Assembly (NCBI RefSeq): GCF_900129745.1
Contig: NZ_FQWS01000001.1
Location: forward strand, 1,364,001-1,428,000
Source: Winogradskyella jejuensis
Lineage (GTDB): Bacteria > Bacteroidota > Bacteroidia > Flavobacteriales > Flavobacteriaceae
Direction: 5' to 3'
DNA: 64,000 nt
Shown here: piece after piece, positions 44,374 to 53,074 of the stretch
How positions within the stretch are numbered: the stretch's first letter is position 1
Layout of the letters: every line of letters begins with the position of its first letter
Position numbers and translations under genes: made by a program
The notes under the pieces: model-generated
Databases searched by the model: none
What the model saw: only the letters and a program-made list of their open reading frames with translations
What the model was told of the DNA's origin: nothing

Positions 44374-44885
44374 CGTATAGCTTCTAGTTGTTTTTTTGTT
44401 TCAATCACCTTTTCTCTTAGTTTTAAGATGTCTTTTTCGTAATCAATTTTGTCTTTGTCTGAAAGATTCCCGTTTTTCTTCAGTTTTTCAAATTCACGTT
44501 CTTTAGTTATCAAAGCCATTTTAGCATCAATATAAGCTTCTCTAGCTTTTTCAAGATTTCGTTTTTTATCTTGGATGGTTTCGACCTTGTCTTCTAAAGT
44601 CTTTATTTGGTCTTTTAGACTTTTAATTTGGTTATTCAAATTTTCAAGTTCCTCTGCACGCTGTTCTTCTGCTTGTAAACGGTCTTGTAAAACGCTTTTA
44701 ATATCACTTTTTTGTTGAGATGTTAACTCTTCAGTAACGTTTTTTTCACCTATAAAAAAGTCGTCATTTTTAATCGAATAGACTTTTCCAGAGTCCATAA
44801 TTACTTTTTGTGTACCGCCGCAGGACAACAAAATTGATAAAATAATGAATAAGCTTGCTAGTTGTTTAAAATTTCTAATTGTCAT
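44370..44885 (-). CDS. coiled-coil lipoprotein of unknown function
   Basis: 171 aa. A lipoprotein signal ends at Cys22 (SILLSC). Residues 50-171 are almost entirely charged coiled coil (E/K/L heptads, e.g. LENLNNQIKSLKDQIKTLEDKV). It overlaps the preceding convergent gene by 4 nt. No known domain; possibly a structural or scaffold lipoprotein. Confidence 0.75.
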   Translation of the reverse strand: MTIRNFKQLASLFIILSILLSCGGTQKVIMDSGKVYSIKNDDFFIGEKNVTEELTSQQKSDIKSVLQDRLQAEEQRAEELENLNNQIKSLKDQIKTLEDKVETIQDKKRNLEKAREAYIDAKMALITKEREFEKLKKNGNLSDKDKIDYEKDILKLREKVIETKKQLEAIR

Positions 44886-44952
44886 AATGTGGTTTTATCT
44901 TTAATATAATTTCAAGATTACCAAATTGCAAAAAAGCAGCGTTAAACGTTTT

Positions 44953-46095
44953 CTAAATTTTGTTAAGGATTTCTGAAGCTTTTAAAAGGGTTTCGTCCGT
45001 TTTAGCAAAGCAAAAGCGTAACACTTTATCATCTTTTTGATTGAGATTAAATACCGATAGCGGAATACAAGCAATACCGAATTCTGTTGTTAATCGCTTG
45101 GCAAAATCTACATCATTTTCATCAGTAATGTCTGAATAATCCAACACTTGAAAATAGGTACCTTTTGAAGGTGTAAACTTGAATTTTGAATCTTTTATCA
45201 AACTTAGAAACAAATCTCTTTTTTGCTGAAAAAATTGATTTAGACCCAAATAGGTGTTGGCATCTTCCATATAATCGGCAATGCCTTTTTGCGATGGATG
45301 GTGCACCGAAAACACATTGAATTGATGCACTTTTCTAAATTCTTGCATTAAATATTCTGGAGCGCAAGTGTAGCCAATTTTCCAACCTGTGTTATGAAAT
45401 GTTTTCCCGAAAGATGCCGTAATAAAACTACGTTGTTTTAAACCTTGAAATAAGCATGCACTTTGATGCTGCTCGCCGTCAAAAACAATATGCTCGTAAA
45501 CCTCGTCACTTAATACGATAATATCTGTGCCTTCGGTTAGTCTTTGAAGTTGAAGCATATCATCTTTAGACCAAATGGTTCCGCTTGGATTGTGAGGTGA
45601 ATTAATCAAAATCATCTTTGTTTTAGACGATAGTTTTGAGGCGACCTTATTCCAATCAGGTTTGTAATCTGGAGCAGACAATTGGATAGGAATTACTTTT
45701 CCACCATTAACTTCAACCGCAGGTTCGTAGCAATCGTAAGCAGGTTTAAAGACAATAACTTCATTATTTGGTCTTACAAAAGCAGATACAATACAATAAA
45801 TGGCTTGGGTCGCTCCAGCAGTTACTGTGATTTCTTTTTCAGGATGATAGGTGCTGTTGTACAACCTTTGGTATTTATTGGCAATGGCGAGCCGCAAATC
45901 TAAATTCCCAGCCATAGGCGCATATTGGTTGTAGCCACTATTCATAGCGTTGTTGACCAAATCAATCAACTTTTGGTCACTTGCGTAATTTGGGAAACCT
46001 TGAGATAAATTAATGGCATTATGCTGATTTGCCAATGCGCTCATTATCGTAAAAATGGTGGTGCCGACGTCTGGGAGTTTGGAGGTAAAATTCAT
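44953..46095 (-). CDS. class I/II aminotransferase, methionine/glutamine type
   Basis: 380 aa PLP enzyme. PLP lysine K231 lies in SFGKTFHNTGWKIGY, D197 in LSDEVYEH, and the fold motif NSPHNPSGTIW is present. The opening LPDVGTTIFTIMSALANQHNAINLSQGFPNY matches the YbdL/kynurenine aminotransferase/glutamine transaminase K branch, which prefers methionine and glutamine as amino donors. With the nearby omega-amidase it would form the pathway that regenerates methionine from its keto acid. Cytoplasmic. Confidence 0.9.
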   Translation of the reverse strand: MNFTSKLPDVGTTIFTIMSALANQHNAINLSQGFPNYASDQKLIDLVNNAMNSGYNQYAPMAGNLDLRLAIANKYQRLYNSTYHPEKEITVTAGATQAIYCIVSAFVRPNNEVIVFKPAYDCYEPAVEVNGGKVIPIQLSAPDYKPDWNKVASKLSSKTKMILINSPHNPSGTIWSKDDMLQLQRLTEGTDIIVLSDEVYEHIVFDGEQHQSACLFQGLKQRSFITASFGKTFHNTGWKIGYTCAPEYLMQEFRKVHQFNVFSVHHPSQKGIADYMEDANTYLGLNQFFQQKRDLFLSLIKDSKFKFTPSKGTYFQVLDYSDITDENDVDFAKRLTTEFGIACIPLSVFNLNQKDDKVLRFCFAKTDETLLKASEILNKI

Positions 46096-46184
46096 AAGAA
46101 TAAAGATACTTTAAAATCCGATATTTCGAGTTGGCAAAAGCCTATCCTTTTTTATCTTTACTGTAATTAAAAATAGTAGAGATT

Positions 46185-48272
46185 ATGCGTATTTTAAAAG
46201 TCATTATTTTATTTCTTGTTTTTCAAGTTTCGGCACAACAAGGTGGTATGTGGATTCCTTCGCTCTTAGAGGGAATGAATGAAAGCGAAATGCAAAGTTT
46301 AGGAAGTAAACTTACAGCCAAAGATATTTACGACGTTAACAATTCTAGCTTAAAAGATGCTATTGGTCATTTTAACGGTGGTTGTACAAGCGAAGTAATT
46401 TCTCCTAAAGGGCTCTTACTTACCAATCATCACTGCGGTTTTAGTCAGATTCAGTCCCATTCATCTTTAGAAAACGATTATTTAAAAGATGGTTTTTGGG
46501 CTATGAATTTTGAAGAAGAAATTCCAAATGAAGGGCTTTTTGTAGAGTTTATTGTTAGAATTGAGGACGTTACAGATGCAATGCTTAAGAATGTTTCAGA
46601 TGCGATGAGTCCTCGCGAAAAACAATCGCAAATCGATAAGAATAGAAATGCTGTTGAAAAAAATATAGTTAAAGAAGAATGGCAAGATTTTAAGATTCGT
46701 CCGTTTTATAAGGGCAATCAATATTATTTATTTATTACCGAACGTTTTGAAGATGTACGTTTAGTAGGAGCGCCACCGAGTAGTATTGGTAAATTTGGTA
46801 GTGACACCGACAATTGGGTTTGGCCAAGACATACGGGAGACTTCTCTCTATTTAGGATTTATGCCGATAAGAATAATAGACCTGCAAAATACAGTAAGGA
46901 CAATGTGCCTTACACGCCTAAGCATTTTTTACCAGTTTCTTTGGATGGTGTTGAAGAAGGTGATTTTACGATGGTTTTTGGTTTTCCTGGACGTACAAAC
47001 GAATATCTTCCTGCTGTAGCTGTAGAGCAGATTACGCAAAAGCTAAATCCGTCTAACATTGCAATTAGAGAAGCTGCTCTAAAAGTTATTGATGCCAGTA
47101 TGAAAGCCGATGACCAAATACGCATTCAATATGCATCAAAACAAGCGCGTATCGCCAATGCCTGGAAGAAATGGATAGGAGAAAATCAAGGGATTGAAAA
47201 AAGTGGTGCTGTAGAAATAAAAAGACAGTTCGAAAAAGAGTTTGTTAAGGCTCTAACGGACCAAGGAAAAGAAGCAGCATACGGAAATATTTTACCAGAA
47301 TTTGAGAAGCTTTACAAAGAGTTTGAGACAGTAAATGTAAAGCGTAACAATTTTGTGGAGGTCTTTTTACGCTCTAACGAGCTAATGCAAATGATGTTCC
47401 GATTAGTTCAAATGGAAAATACGGCGAATAGAGGCGAAGAAGCTTTTGAAAAGGCAAGAATGTCAATGGTAAATCAATTAAAAGGAATTCATAAAAACTA
47501 TAATTCTGCTGTAGACAAAGGTGTTTTCGAAGCTGTAATGCCGCTATATAGCTCTAATTTTGATGCTTCTATTTATGATAATACAGCTTTTGTAAATTTA
47601 GAAAGCGCACTAAAATTATTAGAAGGAGACTCTAAAACTGTCTTACAAAAATTAAATGACGATGCGGCTTACCAATACGCTAAACCTCTTGTTTTAGAGT
47701 TTTATACCAATTTAGAGCCAGAATTTCAGCGAATTAATACCCAAATTAATGCATTGCAAACCAAATACATGAAAGCCTTGATGGAAGTGCTTCCTGAAGA
47801 ACGGTATTTCCCAGATGCTAACAGCACGCTAAGGGTTACTTATGGTAAAGTAAATGGTTATGCGCCTAGAGATGCTGTTTATTATAATCCTGTAACCTAT
47901 TTAGATGGTGTTATGGAGAAATATGTACCAGGCGATTACGAGTTTGATGTGCCACAAAAACTGAGAGATTTATACGAAGATAAAGATTATGGACCATATG
48001 CAGACAAAAATGGAAAATTACCTATTTGCTTTTTAGGAACCAATCATACGACTGGAGGAAACTCTGGTAGTCCGGCCATTGATGCTGAAGGTAATTTAGT
48101 CGGTTTAAATTTTGATCGCGTTTGGGAAGGCACCATGAGTGATATTTATTACGACCCAGAAATTTGCCGAAATATAATGGTGGATTTACGTTATGTCTTG
48201 TTTATTATAGATAAATATGCTGGTGCAAAACACTTAATAGAGGAAATGAAATTAGTACATCCGAAGAAGTAA
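46185..48272 (+). CDS. S46 family dipeptidyl-peptidase, DPP11-like
   Basis: 695 aa with a signal peptide (residues 1-18, ending VSAQ). Catalytic His83 is in TNHHCGF and Ser627 in GGNSGSPAID; the Asp lies in between. In S46 enzymes the residue 18 after the Ser sets S1 specificity: Arg in DPP11 (Asp/Glu at P1), Gly in DPP7. Here that position is R645 (NFDRVWEG), so an acidic-residue specificity is predicted. Periplasmic or surface enzyme releasing dipeptides for amino-acid nutrition. Confidence 0.93.
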   Translation: MRILKVIILFLVFQVSAQQGGMWIPSLLEGMNESEMQSLGSKLTAKDIYDVNNSSLKDAIGHFNGGCTSEVISPKGLLLTNHHCGFSQIQSHSSLENDYLKDGFWAMNFEEEIPNEGLFVEFIVRIEDVTDAMLKNVSDAMSPREKQSQIDKNRNAVEKNIVKEEWQDFKIRPFYKGNQYYLFITERFEDVRLVGAPPSSIGKFGSDTDNWVWPRHTGDFSLFRIYADKNNRPAKYSKDNVPYTPKHFLPVSLDGVEEGDFTMVFGFPGRTNEYLPAVAVEQITQKLNPSNIAIREAALKVIDASMKADDQIRIQYASKQARIANAWKKWIGENQGIEKSGAVEIKRQFEKEFVKALTDQGKEAAYGNILPEFEKLYKEFETVNVKRNNFVEVFLRSNELMQMMFRLVQMENTANRGEEAFEKARMSMVNQLKGIHKNYNSAVDKGVFEAVMPLYSSNFDASIYDNTAFVNLESALKLLEGDSKTVLQKLNDDAAYQYAKPLVLEFYTNLEPEFQRINTQINALQTKYMKALMEVLPEERYFPDANSTLRVTYGKVNGYAPRDAVYYNPVTYLDGVMEKYVPGDYEFDVPQKLRDLYEDKDYGPYADKNGKLPICFLGTNHTTGGNSGSPAIDAEGNLVGLNFDRVWEGTMSDIYYDPEICRNIMVDLRYVLFIIDKYAGAKHLIEEMKLVHPKK

Positions 48273-48280
48273 GGTTTAGA

Positions 48281-48748
48281 TTATTTATTTGTCATATCAC
48301 TAATAATTTTTAGATGATGCTTAGTATGTATTTCTAAAAATCGAGTCACACGTTTTTTGTTGATATGTCCAAACATTGGGTGCTTAAAATAAGCGTTTTG
48401 GGGTAAAGAATTAATAGTTTCAATATTTTTTTTGGCGTTAGCAACTTGGTTAATAAGGTCCGCTTTTTCTATAACTTCTGGTGGTCTAACGTGTTTTGGA
48501 GCTTTGGCTTTTCCACGTGGGAATTTTCCAAGGGTTAGTAAAAATCTTCCAACAAGTGTTATATTTTTTTTGTAGGTGTTTGGGTCAGAGGATTGCATGG
48601 CTAAGCACACATTATTTATCACTTTTAGACTATGGTCTATTTGCCAACCCACCGTAGATTCTGAGACTTTTGGATTCGTAAATTCGTGTTGCGGAATATA
48701 AGACTCTAAGGTTTTTATATAGTCGGAAAGTTTATTTTGTGGTGTCAT
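48281..48748 (-). CDS. DUF1569 / DinB-like protein
   Basis: 155 aa from the ATG at 48748 (MTPQNKLSDY). The frame is open further up to 48901, but that extension would cover a terminator and a repeat and overlap ahcY, so it is rejected. Four-helix DinB-like pattern with potential metal ligands His in QIDHSLKV and HTKHHLKI. Family function unknown; DinB proteins include metal-dependent thiol transferases. Lies just downstream of ahcY, past its terminator. Confidence 0.8.
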   Translation of the reverse strand: MTPQNKLSDYIKTLESYIPQHEFTNPKVSESTVGWQIDHSLKVINNVCLAMQSSDPNTYKKNITLVGRFLLTLGKFPRGKAKAPKHVRPPEVIEKADLINQVANAKKNIETINSLPQNAYFKHPMFGHINKKRVTRFLEIHTKHHLKIISDMTNK

Positions 48749-48776
48749 TAGATATATTTTAGGAAAGGTAAATAAA

Positions 48777-48806
48777 AAAATCCCAAACATTGCTGCTTGG
48801 GATTTT
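48777..48806 (-). terminator. Rho-independent terminator of ahcY
   Basis: A perfect 10-bp stem AAAATCCCAA / TTGGGATTTT with a 10-nt loop, followed by T residues on the minus strand. Confidence 0.88.
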
Positions 48807-48811
48807 GTAGC

Positions 48812-48851
48812 ATGAGATGCTGAATCTCCCGACGTTTCAGGACAGCATGAC
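48812..48851 (-). repeat. REP-like repeat, family 1 variant
   Basis: On the minus strand a GTCATGCTG start and a TTCAGCATCTC end flank an altered middle (TCCTGAAACGTCGGGAGA). This matches the family 1 ends at 31464 and 31618 with a different loop. Located between the ahcY stop and its terminator. Confidence 0.5.
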
Positions 48852-48863
48852 AAATTGATAGTT

Positions 48864-50180
48864 TTAGTAACGGTAATGTTCTGGCTTGTATGGCCCTTCA
48901 ACAGTTACACCAATATATTCAGCTTGGTCAGATTTAAGCTCTGTTAGCTCCACACCAATCTTTTCTAAGTGTAATTTTGCTACTTTTTCGTCTAAGTGCT
49001 TTGGTAACATGTACACTTCGTTTCCGTAAGCTTCACTGTTGTTCCAAAGTTCGATTTGTGCTAAAGTTTGGTTTGTAAATGAGTTACTCATTACAAAACT
49101 TGGGTGACCAGTTGCACAACCTAAGTTTACTAAACGACCTTCTGCTAATACAATGATGTCTTTTCCATCAACAGTATATTTATCTACTTGCGGCTTAATC
49201 GTGTTTTTTGTATCACCGTAGTTATCGTTTAACCAAGCCATCTGGATTTCGTTATCAAAGTGACCGATGTTACAAACGATAGTTTTATCTTTCATAGCTT
49301 GGAAGTGCTCAGCACGTACAATATCTTTGTTTCCTGTCGTAGTGATTACAATATCAGAATTTCCAACAACTGTTTCTAAACGCTTAACTTCAAAACCATC
49401 CATTGCTGCTTGTAACGCACAAATTGGGTCAATTTCAGTTACCGTAACGATAGAACCTGCACCTTTAAAAGAAGCAGCAGTACCTTTACCAACATCTCCG
49501 TAACCACAAACTGTTACACGCTTACCAGCTAACATAACGTCCGTCGCACGACGAATGGCGTCTACTGCAGATTCTTTACAGCCGTATTTATTATCAAATT
49601 TAGACTTCGTCACTGAATCGTTAACATTGATTGCAGGCATTGGTAATGTTCCGTTTTTAACACGCTCGTATAAACGGTGAACACCTGTTGTTGTCTCTTC
49701 AGAAAGTCCTTTGATGCCATCAGCTAAGTGAGGATACTTGTCTAAAACCATGTTAGTTAAATCGCCACCATCATCCAAAATCATATTTAATGGTTTGCGG
49801 TCTTCACCAAAGAATAACGTTTGCTCAATACACCAATCAAACTCTTCTTCTGTCATATCTTTCCAAGCATAAACAGCAGTTCCGGCAGCAGCAATAGCAG
49901 CAGCTGCTTGGTCTTGTGTAGAGAAGATGTTACAAGAACTCCAAGTGACTTCTGCACCAAGGGCTTGTAATGTTTCGATTAATACAGCAGTTTGGATGGT
50001 CATGTGTAAACATCCAGCAATACGTGCACCTTTTAACGGTTGCTCGTTTTTATACTCTTCGCGTAAACTCATTAAACCTGGCATTTCTGCTTCGGCTAAT
50101 TCAATTTCTTTTCTTCCCCAAGCCGCTAACGACATGTCTTTTACTTTGTTTGGAACGTAAGCAATAGTCTTTGTACTCAT
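48864..50180 (-). CDS. ahcY: adenosylhomocysteinase
   Basis: 438 aa. The NAD-binding Rossmann motif is [19 protein letters not shown]; catalytic-region motifs [14 protein letters not shown] and [17 protein letters not shown] are present, and the C-terminus ends [10 protein letters not shown], the dimer-contact tail. Hydrolyses S-adenosylhomocysteine to adenosine and homocysteine, completing the SAM cycle. Its promoter box lies about 100 nt upstream, and the long leader contains a palindromic repeat. Confidence 0.98.
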   Translation of the reverse strand: MSTKTIAYVPNKVKDMSLAAWGRKEIELAEAEMPGLMSLREEYKNEQPLKGARIAGCLHMTIQTAVLIETLQALGAEVTWSSCNIFSTQDQAAAAIAAAGTAVYAWKDMTEEEFDWCIEQTLFFGEDRKPLNMILDDGGDLTNMVLDKYPHLADGIKGLSEETTTGVHRLYERVKNGTLPMPAINVNDSVTKSKFDNKYGCKESAVDAIRRATDVMLAGKRVTVCGYGDVGKGTAASFKGAGSIVTVTEIDPICALQAAMDGFEVKRLETVVGNSDIVITTTGNKDIVRAEHFQAMKDKTIVCNIGHFDNEIQMAWLNDNYGDTKNTIKPQVDKYTVDGKDIIVLAEGRLVNLGCATGHPSFVMSNSFTNQTLAQIELWNNSEAYGNEVYMLPKHLDEKVAKLHLEKIGVELTELKSDQAEYIGVTVEGPYKPEHYRY

Positions 50181-50267
50181 TTTTTATTTTTTCTTGTGTT
50201 TATATGGAATGATAACGTTGGGAAACGAACTTAAAATTGGTTAAATTCGCCTTTCAAAATTAATCAT

Positions 50268-50281
50268 CCTGCCTTAGGCGG
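50268..50281. repeat. palindromic repeat in the ahcY leader
   Basis: CCTGCCTTAGGCGG, with core GCCTTAGGC palindromic around one base, just downstream of the ahcY -10 box. Confidence 0.5.
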
Positions 50282-50283
50282 TG

Positions 50284-50291
50284 CAAAGATA
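50284..50291 (-). promoter_or_regulatory. TAnnTTTG -10 box of ahcY
   Basis: TATCTTTG on the minus strand, 103 nt before the ATG at 50180, implying an untranslated leader of about 100 nt. Confidence 0.55.
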
Positions 50292-50314
50292 ATCAATAAC
50301 ATTTATAATACTAA

Positions 50315-50941
50315 ATGCCGCTGTATAAATCCATTAGCGTTAACACACAAACTACTGTTAAAATTTGGAAGATTGAAGAATCTTATGATGATTTAATGAG
50401 GCCTCTTGACCTTAAACCAAACAGTTTGGAGCGTGTATTAGGCATGAAAAGCGAGTTGCACCAACGTGGATTTTTAAGTGTACGTCATTTGCTTCGCGAA
50501 TTTGGATATACCGACCAAGATTTGTTTTACGATGAATATGGAAAGCCACATCTTAAAGACGGAAAGCATATATCCATTACACACAGCTTTACATTTTCGG
50601 GAGTGATTGTAAGTGATGCTGAAGTTGGTATCGATATTGAAAAACAACGGGAAAAGATAGCTATCATCGCTAAGAAATTTGTGGATTATGAGTTTAATTA
50701 TCTAAAACCAGAAGCTGAAGATTATGTGCGAAAACTAACCGTAATTTGGGGAATAAAAGAATCGCTCTATAAATTGTTCGCTACACCTGGCATGTTGTTT
50801 AGAGAACATTTTTTGGTGATTCCGTTTACGTTTGAAGATGATGAAACGGTGTGTTGGATTGATTATGATGGACGAAAATACAGATACAATTCGTATTATT
50901 TAGAGTTCGAAGGTTTTACTTGTGCATATGTTTTAGGCTGA
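50315..50941 (+). CDS. 4'-phosphopantetheinyl transferase superfamily protein
   Basis: 208 aa, Sfp-like two-domain type. The Mg/CoA-binding motif is G105-I-D107-I-E109 and the second motif is W145-G-I-K148-E149-S-x2-K153, so all key residues are present. Transfers phosphopantetheine from CoA to a carrier protein. No carrier protein, fatty-acid or polyketide gene lies in the window. First gene of a tightly packed operon; the next start overlaps its stop (TGATG). Confidence 0.9.
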   Translation: MPLYKSISVNTQTTVKIWKIEESYDDLMRPLDLKPNSLERVLGMKSELHQRGFLSVRHLLREFGYTDQDLFYDEYGKPHLKDGKHISITHSFTFSGVIVSDAEVGIDIEKQREKIAIIAKKFVDYEFNYLKPEAEDYVRKLTVIWGIKESLYKLFATPGMLFREHFLVIPFTFEDDETVCWIDYDGRKYRYNSYYLEFEGFTCAYVLG

Positions 50942-51666
50942 TGAGTGCGATTTATCACAACATAAAGTCAGCTGCAAAACAGAAAAAGAAACAATTAGCC
51001 ATTTTAATCGACCCAGATAAAGTGAAGATTGAAAATTTGGGCAAATTCGCTCAAAAAATCAATAAATCCATAGCGACTCATATTTTTGTTGGTGGAAGCA
51101 CGGTTGAAGAAAATGAAACAGAAAACGTTGTTCTTGAACTAAAAAAGCATACCAAATTACCAGTAATTTTATTTCCTGGAGATGTAACACAAATCACAGA
51201 CAAAGCCGATGGTATTTTGTTTTTGTCTTTAATATCAGGTCGGAATCCAGATTATTTAATAGGAAAACACGTCGAAGCTGTGCCGAAGTTATTTAGGTCT
51301 GGATTGGAAGTCATCCCAACAGGATATATTTTAATTGAAAACGGAAAAGAAACTTCGGTTGAACGCGTAAGCCAAACAAAACCAATACCAAAGCAAGACA
51401 TTGAAATCATAATAAACACCGCAAAAGCAGGCGAATATTTAGGACAAAAATTAATATATCTCGAAGCCGGAAGTGGCGCAAAAGAGCCTGTAAATTTTAA
51501 AGCTATTTCAGAAGTCAAAAAAAGATTAGAAATCCCGCTAATTGTTGGTGGCGGAATTAGAACCAAAGAAGCCTTAGATTTGGCATACAATTCTGGAGCA
51601 GATTTGGTAGTCATAGGAACAGCTTTTGAGGAAGATGAAAGTTTCTTCGAGGAAATAAAAGTATAA
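50941..51666 (+). CDS. geranylgeranylglyceryl phosphate synthase-type prenyltransferase
   Basis: 241 aa from ATG 50941, which overlaps the previous stop by one base. TIM-barrel PcrB/GGGPS motifs: LAILIDPDK, HIFVGGSTVEEN, PVILFPGDV, SLISGRNPDYLIG, IPTGYILI, LIYLEAGSGA and LIVGGGIRT. Bacteroidetes enzymes of this family form a prenylglyceryl phosphate ether from glycerol-1-phosphate, the archaeal stereochemistry (family knowledge). The lipid product in this phylum is not well understood. Cytoplasmic or membrane-associated. Confidence 0.93.
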   Translation: MSAIYHNIKSAAKQKKKQLAILIDPDKVKIENLGKFAQKINKSIATHIFVGGSTVEENETENVVLELKKHTKLPVILFPGDVTQITDKADGILFLSLISGRNPDYLIGKHVEAVPKLFRSGLEVIPTGYILIENGKETSVERVSQTKPIPKQDIEIIINTAKAGEYLGQKLIYLEAGSGAKEPVNFKAISEVKKRLEIPLIVGGGIRTKEALDLAYNSGADLVVIGTAFEEDESFFEEIKV

Positions 51667-51667
51667 G

Positions 51668-51928
51668 ATGAAAATATCTATAGAACTCACATTTACGCCA
51701 CTAAAAGACGATTACGAACCGCATATTATTGCATTTATAAAAGCGCTTCGGAATTCAGAATTTACGGTTTTAGAAAATCCCCTAAGTACACAAGTTTATG
51801 GTGATTATAATAAAGTGATGCCTTTTCTTCAAACTGAAATTGAAAAAGCATTTACAGACGTGGATATTGCCGTTTTGCAAATGAAATTGGTAAAAACCGA
51901 TAGAAGTGATTATGAGCCAGATTTTTAA
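51668..51928 (+). CDS. YkoF/MTH1187-type thiamine-binding protein
   Basis: 86 aa, single ferredoxin-like domain: ISIELTFTPLKDDYEPHIIAFIKALRNS, then ENPLSTQVYGDYNKVM, matching the thiamine-binding protein family (DUF77/YqgV/YkoF half-domain). The family binds thiamine or related hydroxymethylpyrimidine compounds in the cytoplasm. Directly followed, with overlap, by a PnuC transporter, and a TPP-riboswitch receptor lies 3.4 kb downstream, which supports a thiamine role. Confidence 0.85.
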   Translation: MKISIELTFTPLKDDYEPHIIAFIKALRNSEFTVLENPLSTQVYGDYNKVMPFLQTEIEKAFTDVDIAVLQMKLVKTDRSDYEPDF

Positions 51929-52544
51929 TTTCTTTTTCGGGCAATATTTAGACTATTCGACGATTGATATCGTTTTAGAAATCACTGCTGTAGTTTTTGG
52001 ATTTCTCTCAGTTTGGTTTTCAAAACAAAATAAGATTTGGGTATTTCCAACAGGAATGATAAGCACTCTCATTTTTGTTTATCTATTATTAAAATGGGAA
52101 CTTTTAGGCGATATGATGATAAACGCCTATTACTTTATAATGAGTGTTTACGGTTGGTATATCTGGACACGAAAGGTTGATGATAGTCATGTCACACCAA
52201 TTTCTATAACCACATTAAAGGAAAAGAAAATAAGCGCTCTTATTTTTATAGCCACTTTAATTTTTGTCTTTTTAGTCTATAAAACCTTTGATAAGTGGAA
52301 TGGTTGGGTTGCTTATGTCGATACTGTTACAACAGCCATTTTCTTTGTCGGTATGTGGCTCATGGCAAGACGAAAATTAGAAAATTGGATATTTTGGATA
52401 ATAGGAGATATCATTTCTGTTCCTTTGTATTTTTATAAAGGTTTTACATTTACGAGCTTTCAATATTTGGGCTTTACAATTATTGCCATTTTTGGCTATC
52501 TCGCATGGAAGAAGAACTTAGACAGCAAAAAAGCAATTGCATAA
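51912..52544 (+). CDS. pnuC: PnuC-family vitamin transporter (possibly thiamine, PnuT-like)
   Basis: 210 aa from ATG 51912, overlapping the preceding gene by 17 nt. About seven transmembrane helices with the PnuC pattern (EITAVVFGFLSVWFSKQNKIWVFPTGMIST, YGWYIWTRK, FWIIGDIISVPLYFYKG). PnuC transporters carry nicotinamide riboside; the close PnuT branch carries thiamine and in Bacteroidetes is linked to TPP riboswitches. Adjacent thiamine-binding protein and NadR-like kinase suit metabolic trapping of either vitamin. Sequence alone cannot decide. Confidence 0.92.
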   Translation: MSQIFNFFFGQYLDYSTIDIVLEITAVVFGFLSVWFSKQNKIWVFPTGMISTLIFVYLLLKWELLGDMMINAYYFIMSVYGWYIWTRKVDDSHVTPISITTLKEKKISALIFIATLIFVFLVYKTFDKWNGWVAYVDTVTTAIFFVGMWLMARRKLENWIFWIIGDIISVPLYFYKGFTFTSFQYLGFTIIAIFGYLAWKKNLDSKKAIA

Positions 52545-53074
52545 AAATTGTATTATTCGGACCAGAATCTACAGGAAAAACTACGCTTTCTAGACAACTA
52601 GCCGAACACTACAACACACTTTGGGTACCCGAATTTGCGCGAGACTATCTTCAAGAAAAATGGGATAGAGAACAAAAAACCTGTGAGCCAAAAGATTTAG
52701 TGCCAATTGCTATTGGACAAATGAAATTAGAAAATGAATTGAGCCAAAAAGCTAATAAAGTCTTAATTTGTGATACCGATTTGTTAGAAACTAAAGTTTA
52801 TAGCGAGGTATATTACCAAGGAAGTTGCGATCCAATTTTAGATAAATACGCTATCCAAAATCAGTATGACTTATATTTTTTAACTTATATTGATACGCCT
52901 TGGGAGGCTGATGATTTAAGAGACAAGCCTAATGAAAGAGAGCGAATGTTTAAGGCATTTGAAAATGCTTTAAAACAAAATGAAAGACCTTACGTTTTGC
53001 TCAAAGGCGGAAAGAATGAACGCTTAGAAAAAGCGATTTTTCATATTGATGAATTATTAAAAATAACAGATTGA
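52505..53074 (+). CDS. NadR-like P-loop kinase (ribosylnicotinamide or thiamine kinase)
   Basis: 189 aa. Walker A GPESTGKTT at residues 19-27, then a NadR kinase pattern (WVPEFARDYL, LICDTDLLETKVY, RERMFKAFENAL). The NMN adenylyltransferase domain of full NadR is missing, so it is a stand-alone kinase. It overlaps pnuC by 40 nt. Phosphorylation would trap the imported vitamin. NR kinase by family; thiamine kinase is possible by context. Confidence 0.85.
   Translation: MEEELRQQKSNCIKIVLFGPESTGKTTLSRQLAEHYNTLWVPEFARDYLQEKWDREQKTCEPKDLVPIAIGQMKLENELSQKANKVLICDTDLLETKVYSEVYYQGSCDPILDKYAIQNQYDLYFLTYIDTPWEADDLRDKPNERERMFKAFENALKQNERPYVLLKGGKNERLEKAIFHIDELLKITD

Noticed and set aside
48749..48901. 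Extended N-terminus (51 residues) of the DUF1569 protein.
   Set aside because: It covers the ahcY terminator, a repeat and part of the ahcY coding end; the ATG at 48748 gives the family length.
50181..50291. Possible SAM or SAH riboswitch in the roughly 100-nt ahcY leader.
   Set aside because: None of the conserved cores of the SAH or SAM-II elements that I know is present; only a short palindromic repeat is visible.
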